Source: Spirochaetales bacterium UBA6872 (lineage in GTDB: Bacteria > Spirochaetota > Spirochaetia > Sphaerochaetales > Sphaerochaetaceae). Taken from it: a stretch of 64,000 nt of DNA. The position numbers and the translations under genes were made by a program. Each line of letters starts with the position of its first letter. Within the stretch, counting starts at the first letter, position 1. Location of the stretch: positions 16,735 through 80,734 of the forward strand of contig DKCO01000043.1 of assembly GCA_002452215.1 (NCBI GenBank), in the 5' to 3' direction. The notes beneath the pieces were generated by a model. That model was not told the origin of the DNA. It searched no databases and saw only the letters and a program-made list of their open reading frames with translations. Shown piece by piece: positions 49,116 through 57,976 of the stretch.

Positions 49116-50456
49116 ATGTCAGTAGCAACAGTAATAGCAATACAAATAATCATGATTTTCATAAATGCTTTCTTTGCGGGTACAGAGATTGCAGTCATTT
49201 CATTGAACCAGACAAGGCTTAGAAAAGATGCAGAGGATGGCGATAAGATTGCAACAAAGCTCGTTGCAATGGTCGACAATCCGTCATCATTTCTATCAAC
49301 AATACAGATATGTATAACGCTTGCGGGTTTCTTAGGAGCAGCATTTTCCGCCAATGTGCTTTCAGATCACTTGGTTAGTATATTCGTAAAGCTTGGACTA
49401 AATTGGAACATAGCTTTGCTCAATACGATATCTGTCGTATTGATTACAATCATAATATCGTTTTTCACGCTTATCCTCGGCGAACTGGTTCCAAAACGTA
49501 TTGCACAGCAAAAGCCAATGGGATGGGCCAGAGCCGCGATAAGAGTGCTTGGCGTACTTGCTGTTTTCTTCAAGCCGATGATCTGGCTTTTGGCAGCATG
49601 CACAAATCTCATCTTGAAGCTATTGCACCTAAAGACAAACGGATCTGAGGAAACAGTCACAGAGGAAGATATCCGCCTCATGGTTGAGTCTTCAGGAGAA
49701 AATGGCGCTATAGAAGAAGATGAGAAGGAATGGATCCAAAATGTCTTCGACTTCAATGACATAGCTGTCGATGACGTAATGACACGAGTCGGTGATGTAA
49801 CAGCAATCCAAGAAGATATTCCTGAAAGAGAGTTTTTAGAGATAATAAAATCAACTGGATTTTCCCGTTTTCCTGTCTACGGCGAAGACATCAACGATAT
49901 AAAAGGAATAATGTTCGCAAAAGAATTTCTTTTAAACTTGTCAGACAAAAACAGAAAGCCATTCAAAGAAATCATCAGGCCAGCATATCTTGTACCTGAC
50001 TCGATACATGCAGACAAGCTCTTGAGCAATATGCAAGAGAATTCAGTGCATATGGCTCTTGTAATCGATGAATATGGCCAATTTGTAGGCATAATAACAA
50101 TGGAAGATCTTCTTGAGGAACTTGTAGGCAATATATACGATGAATTCGATAAAAAAGAAGAAGAAGAAATACAAAAAATCGATGATAGCACTTGGAAAGT
50201 CACAGGCGATACTACAATAGAGGACTTCAATGAAGCAACAGAAGTATATGATATCCCTGAAAGCGAGGATTACGACACAATAGGAGGCCTTGTGTTGTCG
50301 ACTCTTTCAACGTTCCCAGAGGATGGAACTGAGATAGAAGTAGAAAAGGATGGCTTCTCTTTCCATGTTACAAAAATTGAAGACAGGAAGATAATCACAG
50401 TAATAGTAAAGAAACTGCCTGAGCAAAAAGAAAGCTCAGAGGAAAAAGAAGAGTAG
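49116..50456 (+). CDS. CNNM/CorC-type transporter-like protein (DUF21-CBS-CBS-CorC_HlyC)
   Basis: 446 residues. DUF21 membrane domain (about 1-195) with four helices and FFAGTEIAVISLNQTRLRK; two CBS domains near 205-320 (VDDVMTRVGDVTAI and HMALVIDEYGQFVGIITMEDLLEELVG); a C-terminal CorC_HlyC domain near 345-435 (TWKVTGDTTIEDFNEA). Family members are linked to Mg2+/Co2+ export or to sodium/magnesium exchange; older names call them hemolysins. AGGAGAAAGG ribosome site. The stop abuts that of the convergent TetR gene. Confidence 0.93.
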   Translation: MSVATVIAIQIIMIFINAFFAGTEIAVISLNQTRLRKDAEDGDKIATKLVAMVDNPSSFLSTIQICITLAGFLGAAFSANVLSDHLVSIFVKLGLNWNIALLNTISVVLITIIISFFTLILGELVPKRIAQQKPMGWARAAIRVLGVLAVFFKPMIWLLAACTNLILKLLHLKTNGSEETVTEEDIRLMVESSGENGAIEEDEKEWIQNVFDFNDIAVDDVMTRVGDVTAIQEDIPEREFLEIIKSTGFSRFPVYGEDINDIKGIMFAKEFLLNLSDKNRKPFKEIIRPAYLVPDSIHADKLLSNMQENSVHMALVIDEYGQFVGIITMEDLLEELVGNIYDEFDKKEEEEIQKIDDSTWKVTGDTTIEDFNEATEVYDIPESEDYDTIGGLVLSTLSTFPEDGTEIEVEKDGFSFHVTKIEDRKIITVIVKKLPEQKESSEEKEE

Positions 50457-51041
50457 CTATTCAACCATTTGCAATACGAGCCCTCTGATTATGAATCGGA
50501 GGGTTTTTTCAAATCCAGGAATTCTATCAGCATGCAAAAGGATATACATAACAGCTCCAAATCCATCGGAAAATGATGAGATATCGCTATCATCATCTAT
50601 CGAAAAATATGAAAATAGGTTCTTGAGCATCTCCTTCCTCATAAGATTTGCATTCTCAACACTTTTATCATCAAGCCTTCTTTCCACAAGTTCCATCTCA
50701 GATGATGACAGGAAACGGAATATTCCTTCCTTGTAAATCTGGATAGCAATCTCTGTAAATACATCTGTAAGACTTGTCACAATATGGTTCTCATCAAGAT
50801 TCTGGAGCATTTGCAAATACATATTCTCCATCCTTGATGAAAAGTTCAAAAGAACATCAAAGAAAAGCTCCTCTTTGTTCTTATAAAACAGATAGAATGT
50901 ACCTTTCGGGATTCCTGCCCTTTTGACAAGCTCGTCAACAGTGGTTTTTTTAACACCATAGATAGCCAAGCAATTTGAAGCATTCTTCCTCAAGCTCTCT
51001 CTGATCTTCTCTTTTTCTTCTTCTGTGTAAATCTTAGGCAT
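50457..51041 (-). CDS. TetR-family regulator
   Basis: 194 residues. N-terminal HTH: ASNCLAIYGVKKTTVDELVKRAGIPKGTFYLFYKNKEELFFDVL (about 18-62), typical TetR. The ligand domain is not diagnostic. No operator-like palindrome or target gene is obvious next to it: the UgpC-type ATPase gene is divergent and starts 163 bp away. No ribosome site is clear before the ATG. Confidence 0.9.
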   Translation of the reverse strand: MPKIYTEEEKEKIRESLRKNASNCLAIYGVKKTTVDELVKRAGIPKGTFYLFYKNKEELFFDVLLNFSSRMENMYLQMLQNLDENHIVTSLTDVFTEIAIQIYKEGIFRFLSSSEMELVERRLDDKSVENANLMRKEMLKNLFSYFSIDDDSDISSFSDGFGAVMYILLHADRIPGFEKTLRFIIRGLVLQMVE

Positions 51042-51146
51042 GATGGCTAATTATATTCTTTTTGACTAAATTAGTCTATTAAGTCAGCAAAAGGGATAAA
51101 ATTCTATTTTTTTCTCTTTTTTATCGTATTTTTCCATAAAAAACCT

Positions 51147-51176
51147 TTGACGCCAATTTTTCCACGCTTTTACAAT
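51147..51176 (+). promoter_or_regulatory. Promoter of the MsmX/UgpC-type ATPase gene
   Basis: TTGACG (51147-51152), 18 bp, TACAAT (51171-51176), about 30 bp before the ATG. Confidence 0.65.
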
Positions 51177-51204
51177 TAAGATATCACAAACAAGGAGAGA
51201 ACAG

Positions 51205-52299
51205 ATGGCAGAAGTATTGCTAAAGAATATCTGCAAGATCTACGATGGCGGTGTTAAGGCTGTTGATAACGTCAACATCGACATCAAAGATAAGGAATTT
51301 GTTGTTCTTGTTGGCCCTTCCGGTTGTGGAAAATCCACTACACTAAGAATGGTTGCTGGTCTTGAGGATATTTCCTCAGGAGAGCTATACATCGACGGAA
51401 AGCTGATGAATGACGTTCCACCAAAGGATAGAGATATCGCTATGGTTTTCCAGAACTATGCTCTTTATCCTCACATGACCGTATATGATAATATGGCATT
51501 CGGTCTCAAAATCAGAAAGTTCCCTAAAGAAGACATTGACCAGAGAGTTAGAGAAGCAGCAAAGCTCCTCGATATCGAAGCTCTTCTAGAAAGAAAGCCA
51601 AAGGCTCTTTCTGGTGGACAGAGACAGCGTGTTGCTGTTGGTCGTGCTATCGTCAGAAACCCAAAGGTCTTCCTCTTTGATGAACCTCTTTCGAACTTGG
51701 ATGCTAAGCTTAGAGTCCAGATGAGAGCTGAGATTTCAGGTCTTCATCACAGATTACAAGCAACAATGATCTATGTTACACATGACCAGGTAGAGGCTCT
51801 CACAATGGCTGACAAGATTGTTGTTATGAAGCTTGGCGTTATCCAGCAAATCGGTGGGCCGATGGAGCTTTACAACGAGCCAGACAACAAGTTTGTCGCA
51901 GGATTCATCGGATCACCTCCAATGAACTTCATTGCTATGGACGTTGCAAAAGAAGATGGCAAGACATATGTCAAGACAAACAACTTCAGACTTGAGACAA
52001 CTCCTGCACAGGCTGCATTCCTCGAGCCATACGTTGGCAAGAAAGTCACATTCGGAATCAGACCTGAGGATGTAGAGTACTCACACCAGCCACAGGATGG
52101 CAAGACAATCAACGGAAACGTTTCTGTTGTTGAACCTCTTGGCTCAGAGACTCAAGTATATGTTGCAACAGATGGTGCAAATATCGTTGGTAAAATCGAT
52201 CCAACTGTTGTTCCTACAGTCAACGAGAAAGTTGCTCTTATCTGCAATATGGAAAAAGCAAGATTCTTTGATATCGACACAGAGCTTAGAATCCGCTAA
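51205..52299 (+). CDS. Sugar ABC importer ATPase (MsmX/UgpC type)
   Basis: 364 residues. Walker A LVGPSGCGKSTTLRM near 34-48, Q-loop MVFQNYALYPHMTVYDNMAFGLKIRK, signature LSGGQRQR, Walker B FLFDEPLSNLDAKLRVQMR, and a C-terminal TOBE/MalK-like domain (FGIRPEDVEY near 285). Family members are often shared by several sugar importers, and no permease or binding-protein gene sits nearby, which suits a multitask ATPase here. Codon choice is less A-ending than its neighbours (frequent GTT, GCT, CTT), as in highly expressed genes. Confidence 0.93.
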   Translation: MAEVLLKNICKIYDGGVKAVDNVNIDIKDKEFVVLVGPSGCGKSTTLRMVAGLEDISSGELYIDGKLMNDVPPKDRDIAMVFQNYALYPHMTVYDNMAFGLKIRKFPKEDIDQRVREAAKLLDIEALLERKPKALSGGQRQRVAVGRAIVRNPKVFLFDEPLSNLDAKLRVQMRAEISGLHHRLQATMIYVTHDQVEALTMADKIVVMKLGVIQQIGGPMELYNEPDNKFVAGFIGSPPMNFIAMDVAKEDGKTYVKTNNFRLETTPAQAAFLEPYVGKKVTFGIRPEDVEYSHQPQDGKTINGNVSVVEPLGSETQVYVATDGANIVGKIDPTVVPTVNEKVALICNMEKARFFDIDTELRIR

Positions 52300-52317
52300 T
52301 ACAAACGAACGAATTTT

Positions 52318-52347
52318 AGGTGCAATCGATAAGGTTGCACCTTTTTT
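52318..52347 (+). terminator. Terminator of the MsmX/UgpC-type gene
   Basis: AGGTGCAA pairs with TTGCACCT, followed by a TTTTT tail. Confidence 0.85.
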
Positions 52348-52435
52348 ATAAGATAATGAAACCAATTCGAGTAATCATCAAAAAAAGAGAGACATCGCTT
52401 TTTCCAAAGATAGAATCCTAAAGAGAAAACAGCTA

Positions 52436-53734
52436 TTAGCCAAAAAGCCTCTTATATACAACTCTCACAGCCTCATCTTTGTCCTCTTCCCTTATTGCAA
52501 TCAACGTTGATGTCTCAGACGCTCCATAGTTGATTGTAGCAACCTCTATGCCAGCTTCCTTAAGTGCAATAAGAGCATCTATGTATTCTGTGGATTTGTT
52601 CATATCAGGACCGACAAGAGCCATAATTGCATAGCCTCGAGTAACAGTCACAGAGTCGAGATTATATTCATCCTTAACTCTTTCGCACATAGAGTCGCAA
52701 ACAGAATCCGATGCCATTTTCGACTCAAAATACCAAACAATCGAATCTATGCCAAACAGGCTATAGCATGGTCGAATGCCAAAAATATGGAGCATAGTAA
52801 GAAGAGCATGCCTCATCCCGCTTTTCTTGAATAGCATTAGCCTTCTAAGCCTTATCATCGAAAGCCCGCCTTTTGCAGAAATCCCGCTTACACCACTGCC
52901 ATTGCTCTCAGAGCTGATTATCGTCCCTGGATCATCTGGTCTATTTGTGTTCTTGACATTAATTGGAATGCCTACTTCAACGACAGGCGCAATAGCCTCC
53001 TCATGGAATACAGATGCACCAACCTCAGCAAGCTCCCTAACCTCTTGGTACGAAAGATATGCAATAGGCTTTGCATTGTTAACTATTGTAGGATTTGCGG
53101 AATAAACACCAGAGACATCAGTCCAGTTCTCGTAAAGCTCAGCAGCTACAGCTCTTGCAACAATTGAACCAGTTATATCAGAACCACCGCGAGAGAATGT
53201 CTTGACATTTGACCTCTCATCCCGTCCATAAAACCCAGGAATAACATATTTCTTCCCATCCTCGATTCTGGAGCGAAGGTTCTCATATGATACAGGATTT
53301 GCTGTATTGTCCGAATTGATTACAATCAACTCTGCACTGTCCAAAAACTCCCACCCAAGGTACTTGCTTATAAGATAAGCCGAGAGATACTCTCCCCTTG
53401 AGGCTGCATAATCGGCACCATACCCTGCATCAATCAAGCGTCTGACGCTATCAAGCTGATCGATCAAGTCCTTTGTATCAATCCCAAGATCGACAGCTAT
53501 CTCAATATAACGAGATTGTATTTTCTTAAAAGTTTCCTTGCAACTTAGCCCCTTTTGCACATCTTTATTGCACTGATAGAGTAAATCAGTAATTTTTTCA
53601 TCATCTTTGTTTCTTTTCCCAGGTGCTGAAACAACTACAATCGTCCTTCTTTCGCTGCTTTCAAGGATTGCCTTAACCTTCTTTATCTGCACTGAATCCG
53701 CAACAGAGCTACCACCAAACTTGCTGACAATCAT
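52436..53734 (-). CDS. lysC: Aspartokinase
   Basis: 432 residues, monofunctional form. It phosphorylates aspartate for lysine, threonine and methionine. Marks: MIVSKFGGSSVADSVQIKKV, the substrate site GRDERSNVKTFSRGGSDITGSIVAR, ENWTDVSGVYSANPTIV, and two C-terminal ACT domains (about 290-432) with MALVGPDMNKS. Feedback control by lysine or threonine is likely; no lysine riboswitch is visible in the 94 bp upstream. GGAGAG before the ATG. Confidence 0.93.
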   Translation of the reverse strand: MIVSKFGGSSVADSVQIKKVKAILESSERRTIVVVSAPGKRNKDDEKITDLLYQCNKDVQKGLSCKETFKKIQSRYIEIAVDLGIDTKDLIDQLDSVRRLIDAGYGADYAASRGEYLSAYLISKYLGWEFLDSAELIVINSDNTANPVSYENLRSRIEDGKKYVIPGFYGRDERSNVKTFSRGGSDITGSIVARAVAAELYENWTDVSGVYSANPTIVNNAKPIAYLSYQEVRELAEVGASVFHEEAIAPVVEVGIPINVKNTNRPDDPGTIISSESNGSGVSGISAKGGLSMIRLRRLMLFKKSGMRHALLTMLHIFGIRPCYSLFGIDSIVWYFESKMASDSVCDSMCERVKDEYNLDSVTVTRGYAIMALVGPDMNKSTEYIDALIALKEAGIEVATINYGASETSTLIAIREEDKDEAVRVVYKRLFG

Positions 53735-53828
53735 TGTAAACTCTCCATCGGCTAAATCTTACCCAATTACACCAAAAAAACTCAATAGTCATTGAAATTT
53801 TCGCTTGATTTGTTATATAGGATAAAAC

Positions 53829-55214
53829 ATGGAAAACAAATCTACTAAAAACATCCTGGGATATGAATCCATCCCAAAACTTATTATCAAAATTTCTCTT
53901 CCGTTAATGATCTCAATGCTTGTGCAAGCACTTTACAATGTTGTCGATTCAATATTTATTGCGATGGTATCAGAGACAGCCTTGACAGCTGTATCGCTTG
54001 CATTCCCCCTTCAAAATCTGCTAATTGCATTCGCAATAGGCACAGCTGTTGGAGTAAACTCCTTCTTAGGAAGAAAACTTGGGGAAGGAGACAAGGAAAC
54101 AGCTGAGGAGTGTGCCGGAAATGGCATTTTCCTAGCTGTGGCAACTTGGCTCTTCTTTGCACTAATCGGCATATTCGGAGCAAAACCTTTCCTCTCTTTG
54201 TACACAGATGACCCAGAGCTTTTGAAACTCTCGACAGAATATGCACGCATTGTGCTTATCTTCTCATTCGGGTGCTTTGTCGATATAACATGCGAGAGAA
54301 TCATGCAAGCAACCGGCGACTCTTTCCATCCAATGCTAATACAGCTTACAGGTGCAATCACAAATATAATACTTGACCCGATATTCATCTTCGTCTTCGA
54401 CATGGGCGTAGCTGGTGCAGCTATTGCAACAGTAATCGGGCAATTTGTTGGAATGTTCGTAGCACTCTACTATGTCAGAAAAAACCATTTCATCAGAGTA
54501 AGGCTGAGAGAGATAAGACCAAGGAAGGCGATAATAAAGAACATCTACGCTGTAGGTGCACCTACTGTTATCACAAATGCAATTGGTACGATAATGGTGT
54601 CATTCATGAACTCGATTCTTATTGCTTTCTCAGCAACAGCTGTATCTGTATTTGGCGTGTACTTCAAGCTCCAAAGCTTTATTTTTATGCCTATTTTCGG
54701 CTTGAATGCTGGTATGATTGCAATTCTTGCGTACAACTATGGAGCTGGAAACAAAGATAGAATGATCAAAACATTGAAAGTTGGAACAATGATTGCTGTT
54801 TCGATAATGGTCGTAGGATTCTTGCTATTCCAACTTTGCCCAGAGCTATTGCTTTCGCTATTCTCGGCATCAGATTACATGATGGCAATAGGAATTCCTG
54901 CCTTACGGACAATATCCATCCATTTTATTATCGCAGGATTCTCTATAGCCCTAATGTCAATATATCAAGCAACTGGTGTTGGAATTGCATCCATGGTAAT
55001 CTCCATCAGCCGACAGCTTCTTGTTTTGATTCCTGCCGCATGGATTCTGGGACGTCTATTCGGACTTGATGCTGTTTGGTATTCATTCATTATTGCTGAA
55101 ATAGTAAGCATACTTATATCAATTGGATTCTTTGTATGGATATACAAAACAAGAATACAGAACCTTAAAAAGCGAATACACGAGGAAGAGATTATAGAAG
55201 AAATTGAGGACTGA
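53829..55214 (+). CDS. MATE-family multidrug exporter
   Basis: 461 residues with twelve helices. Start IPKLIIKISLPLMISMLVQALYNVVDSIFIAMV, the paired ITGAITNIILDPIFIFVFDMGVAGAAIATVIGQ and APTVITNAIGTIMVSFMN repeats, and GMIAILAYNYGAGNKDR are all typical of NorM/DinF-type exporters (Na+ or H+ coupled). AGGAT ribosome site. Possible promoter TTGAAA-16-TATATA at 53792-53819. Confidence 0.92.
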   Translation: MENKSTKNILGYESIPKLIIKISLPLMISMLVQALYNVVDSIFIAMVSETALTAVSLAFPLQNLLIAFAIGTAVGVNSFLGRKLGEGDKETAEECAGNGIFLAVATWLFFALIGIFGAKPFLSLYTDDPELLKLSTEYARIVLIFSFGCFVDITCERIMQATGDSFHPMLIQLTGAITNIILDPIFIFVFDMGVAGAAIATVIGQFVGMFVALYYVRKNHFIRVRLREIRPRKAIIKNIYAVGAPTVITNAIGTIMVSFMNSILIAFSATAVSVFGVYFKLQSFIFMPIFGLNAGMIAILAYNYGAGNKDRMIKTLKVGTMIAVSIMVVGFLLFQLCPELLLSLFSASDYMMAIGIPALRTISIHFIIAGFSIALMSIYQATGVGIASMVISISRQLLVLIPAAWILGRLFGLDAVWYSFIIAEIVSILISIGFFVWIYKTRIQNLKKRIHEEEIIEEIED

Positions 55215-55234
55215 GCCATTCAGTCTTCTTTTTT
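55206..55234 (+). terminator. Terminator of the MATE gene
   Basis: GAGGACTGA pairs with TCAGTCTTC around GCCAT and runs into TTTTTT. The arm overlaps the stop codon. Confidence 0.8.
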
Positions 55235-55399
55235 ATTCTAATATGCATTTTGCAAATAATGTTAGTTTAAAAAATCAAATAGCTATTATTTCTTATATCA
55301 TAAACAATTAGATGGATTTTAATCAAAATTGCGGTTTTTATTCATTCAATATTATTTCATAATTTTTGTATTTTTTTGCATTTTTATACAAAAAATCTA

Positions 55400-55428
55400 T
55401 TGACCAATGTCATCAACATTTGCATTAT
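55400..55428 (+). promoter_or_regulatory. Promoter of the amino-acid importer operon
   Basis: TTGACC (55400-55405), 17 bp, CATTAT (55423-55428). The spacer contains AATGT...ACATT inverted arms (55406-55410, 55416-55420). The upstream 55235-55399 is very AT-rich and gene-free. Confidence 0.65.
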
Positions 55429-55461
55429 AGAGACAACTTTAACAGACAAGGAGATTGAAAG

Positions 55462-56235
55462 ATGAAAAAACTAATCGCACTCTTTATAATCGCAGTTCTA
55501 ATAGCCATTCCGGTTTTTGCAAATGGATCAAAGGAAAGCACTCAATCTGCAAGTGAGAAAAAGACATATGTTGTCGCCGCAAATGCTGAATGGCCACCGT
55601 TTGAATACGTTGATGAGAATGGCAACATTGTCGGATTCGAGATGGACCTTGTTAGGGAAATAGGAAAGATCGAAGGTGTTAATATAGAAATCAAGAATGT
55701 TGCATGGGATGGTATCTTTGCCGGTCTCCAGACAGGAATGTACGATGCTGTTGCATCAGGCGTCACTGTAACAGATGAAAGGAAAGAGACTATGGACTTC
55801 ACAACTCCATTTGTGACATTGCAACAAGCAATTCTTGTCCGTGCAGACGGACCTCAATACAAGAACGAGTCAGAGCTTGTTGACAAGACAGTTGGCGTCC
55901 AGAATGGAACAACAGGACACTTTGCTTGCCAAGATGCTGGAATCAAGAACATAAAGAACTTCGATGCTGTGCCTGAGGCTGTGCTCGACTTGGTAAATGG
56001 AAATATCGACGCTGTTGTTTGCGATAGTCTTGTTGCTAACGACTATGTCCTTACCAACGACAACTTCAAAGGAAAACTGACAGTATCAGGCTACATGACA
56101 AACACAGATATCGAACCAATTGCAATGTGCACAATGAAGGGAAACCCTTTCTTGAATATCCTAGAGGATGGATATCAGAAGCTTCTTGCAAATGGCACTG
56201 TTGACGAACTAAAAGCCAAGTACAATATTCTCTAA
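55462..56235 (+). CDS. Polar amino-acid ABC binding protein
   Basis: 257 residues. Signal peptide ending IPVFANGSKES, a spirochaetal pattern. Family 3 solute-binding features: NAEWPPFEYVDENGNIVGFEMDLVREIG near 38-65, IKNVAWDGIFAGLQTGMYDAVASGVTVTDERKE, then VGVQNGTTGHF and ANDYVL. The Arg in TDERK is the usual carboxylate-binding residue. Cargo is an amino acid such as Glu, Gln, Arg or cystine. GGAGA ribosome site. Confidence 0.93.
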   Translation: MKKLIALFIIAVLIAIPVFANGSKESTQSASEKKTYVVAANAEWPPFEYVDENGNIVGFEMDLVREIGKIEGVNIEIKNVAWDGIFAGLQTGMYDAVASGVTVTDERKETMDFTTPFVTLQQAILVRADGPQYKNESELVDKTVGVQNGTTGHFACQDAGIKNIKNFDAVPEAVLDLVNGNIDAVVCDSLVANDYVLTNDNFKGKLTVSGYMTNTDIEPIAMCTMKGNPFLNILEDGYQKLLANGTVDELKAKYNIL

Positions 56236-56251
56236 AAGAAAACAGAGATGA

Positions 56252-56280
56252 AAAAAGGCCAGGATTCCCTGACCTTTTTC
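56252..56280 (+). terminator. Hairpin between the binding-protein and permease genes
   Basis: AAAAAGG-CAGG pairs with CCTG-CCTTTTT with one mismatch and ends in TTTTTC. As in the Fbp operon it follows the binding-protein gene, so partial termination may favour that product. Confidence 0.65.
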
Positions 56281-56303
56281 TCATTCCAGACAGAAGGAAA
56301 ACC

Positions 56304-57194
56304 ATGGACGACAACAAAACAAAAATTGAACAAGAGGTAAAAAAAGAGATAACGAAGAAAAAAACAATCTCCGTTGATCCGACTATGGATAAAGTCGATA
56401 AACCAACGATACAGATGACAGATGGTGTTTTGATTCCAAGCAAGAAGAACAAGCATCTGATATCATCTTGGAGAATCACATTCTTTGGAGCACTAATACT
56501 TCTAGCATGCCTTTGTATCTTCGTAACAAAGACAAATAGCAAAGGCATTGTTACACATCCATATTGGGAGATTTTCAAATTCACTATAAAAGGTGCGCCA
56601 ACGACATTCGAGTGCACGATCTTTGCAATCATTGGAGCTGTAATCATAGGAACTCTCACTGGCTTGGGTTCAGTTTCCAAAAACAAGCTCATAAACGGAA
56701 TTTGCGGAGTATATGTAGAGCTTATCAGAGGAATCCCTCTTCTTGTCCAATTGATGTTCCTATACTTTGCTCTCGGTTCAATCATACATCTAGAAGGCAC
56801 ATTTGCAGCTATTGTTGCGCTTTCTATCTGCTTTGGAGCATATATGGGCGAAATCATCAGGGCTGGTATCCAAGCCGTTCCAAAAGGGCAGATAGAGGCT
56901 GCTAAGGCTTTGGGGCTATCAAGAACACAAGTCTTCTGGTATGTGACATTTCCGCAAACAGTAAAGATAGTTCTTCCAGCAATCGGAAACGAGTTCATAT
57001 CAATGTTAAAAGACTCATCTCTTGTCTCAGTACTTGCCCTTTCTGACATTCTAAAGCGAGGAAGAGAATATATATCAAGAACATTCATGTCTTTGGAAAC
57101 AATGTTGATTGTTGCTCTAATTTATTTGATCTTCACGCTCATTTTGTCGAGGCTTGTAGGATTGATGGAAGAGAGGTTACACAAAAATGGCTAA
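56304..57194 (+). CDS. Polar amino-acid ABC permease
   Basis: 296 residues. A long charged cytoplasmic N-terminus (about 1-50, Lys/Glu/Thr-rich) is unusual for the family (about 220 residues). The HisM/GlnP core follows: FKFTIKGAPTTFECTIFAIIGAVI, VYVELIRGIPLLVQLMFLYFAL, GAYMGEIIRAGIQAVPKGQIEAAKALGLSRTQVFWYVTFPQ (EAA loop) and NEFISMLKDSSLVSVLALSDI. The 3' end overlaps the ATPase gene by 8 bp. Confidence 0.92.
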   Translation: MDDNKTKIEQEVKKEITKKKTISVDPTMDKVDKPTIQMTDGVLIPSKKNKHLISSWRITFFGALILLACLCIFVTKTNSKGIVTHPYWEIFKFTIKGAPTTFECTIFAIIGAVIIGTLTGLGSVSKNKLINGICGVYVELIRGIPLLVQLMFLYFALGSIIHLEGTFAAIVALSICFGAYMGEIIRAGIQAVPKGQIEAAKALGLSRTQVFWYVTFPQTVKIVLPAIGNEFISMLKDSSLVSVLALSDILKRGREYISRTFMSLETMLIVALIYLIFTLILSRLVGLMEERLHKNG

Positions 57195-57930
57195 AATCGA
57201 AATAGAAAATCTGTATAAAGACTATACAAACGCTGACGGAACAATCTTGCATGCTGTAAAGAATGCATCCCTTACAGTAAACGATGGAGAGACTGTTGTT
57301 ATAATCGGACCATCGGGATCTGGAAAATCGACTCTATTGAGGACAGTGAACCAACTAGAGAAGGCGCAAAGTGGCCATATTTACATCGATGGAGTAGATG
57401 TAATGGACCCCAAGACCGATATAAGGAAGATCAGGGAGGAAGTAGGAATGGTATTCCAATCATTCAATCTGTTTCCTCATCTTACCGTCTTAGACAACAT
57501 AACGCTTGCTCCGATAAAAGTTAAGCATATGAAAAAAGCTGATGCAGAGGAGCTTGCAATGTCTCTTCTAAAGCGTGTCGGGCTTGCTGACAAAGCCCAT
57601 CAACGTCCTTCGCAACTCTCTGGAGGCCAGCAGCAAAGGGTTGCAATAGCAAGGTCTCTTGCAATGAAGCCAAAAGCAATGCTCTTTGATGAGCCGACAT
57701 CGGCATTGGATCCAGAAATGATCAAGGAAGTATTGGATGTAATGCTCGAGCTTGCGCGTGATGGAATGACGATGCTACTAGTGACACACGAGATGGGCTT
57801 TGCAAAAGCAGCTGCAAATAAAGTAATCTTCATGGATGCAGGTGAAATAATTGAAACAGGGAAACCTGATGAGATGTTCTCGAATCCAAAGAACCAAAGA
57901 ACCAAGGATTTTCTAAATCACATCCTATAA
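57187..57930 (+). CDS. Polar amino-acid ABC ATPase (GlnQ/ArtP type)
   Basis: 247 residues. Walker A IIGPSGSGKSTLLRT near 39-53, Q-loop GMVFQSFNLFPHLT, signature LSGGQQQRVAIARSLA, Walker B AMLFDEPTSALDPEMI, switch His VTHEMGFA. It powers the importer encoded by the two preceding genes. Confidence 0.95.
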   Translation: MAKIEIENLYKDYTNADGTILHAVKNASLTVNDGETVVIIGPSGSGKSTLLRTVNQLEKAQSGHIYIDGVDVMDPKTDIRKIREEVGMVFQSFNLFPHLTVLDNITLAPIKVKHMKKADAEELAMSLLKRVGLADKAHQRPSQLSGGQQQRVAIARSLAMKPKAMLFDEPTSALDPEMIKEVLDVMLELARDGMTMLLVTHEMGFAKAAANKVIFMDAGEIIETGKPDEMFSNPKNQRTKDFLNHIL

Positions 57931-57938
57931 CGCAATAG

Positions 57939-57976
57939 GAAAGTGCGAGCCAATGCCCGCACTTTCTTTCTTTTTT
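57939..57976 (+). terminator. Terminator of the amino-acid importer operon
   Basis: GAAAGTGCG pairs perfectly with CGCACTTTC and is followed by TTTCTTTTTT. It also covers the end of the convergent oleate hydratase gene. Confidence 0.85.

Noticed and set aside
53735..53828. Lysine riboswitch before the aspartokinase gene
   Set aside because: The gap to the divergent gene is only 94 bp and contains no lysine-riboswitch-like helices.
56066..57088. 340-codon minus-strand frame
   Set aside because: It is antisense to two clear amino-acid importer genes and has no family pattern.
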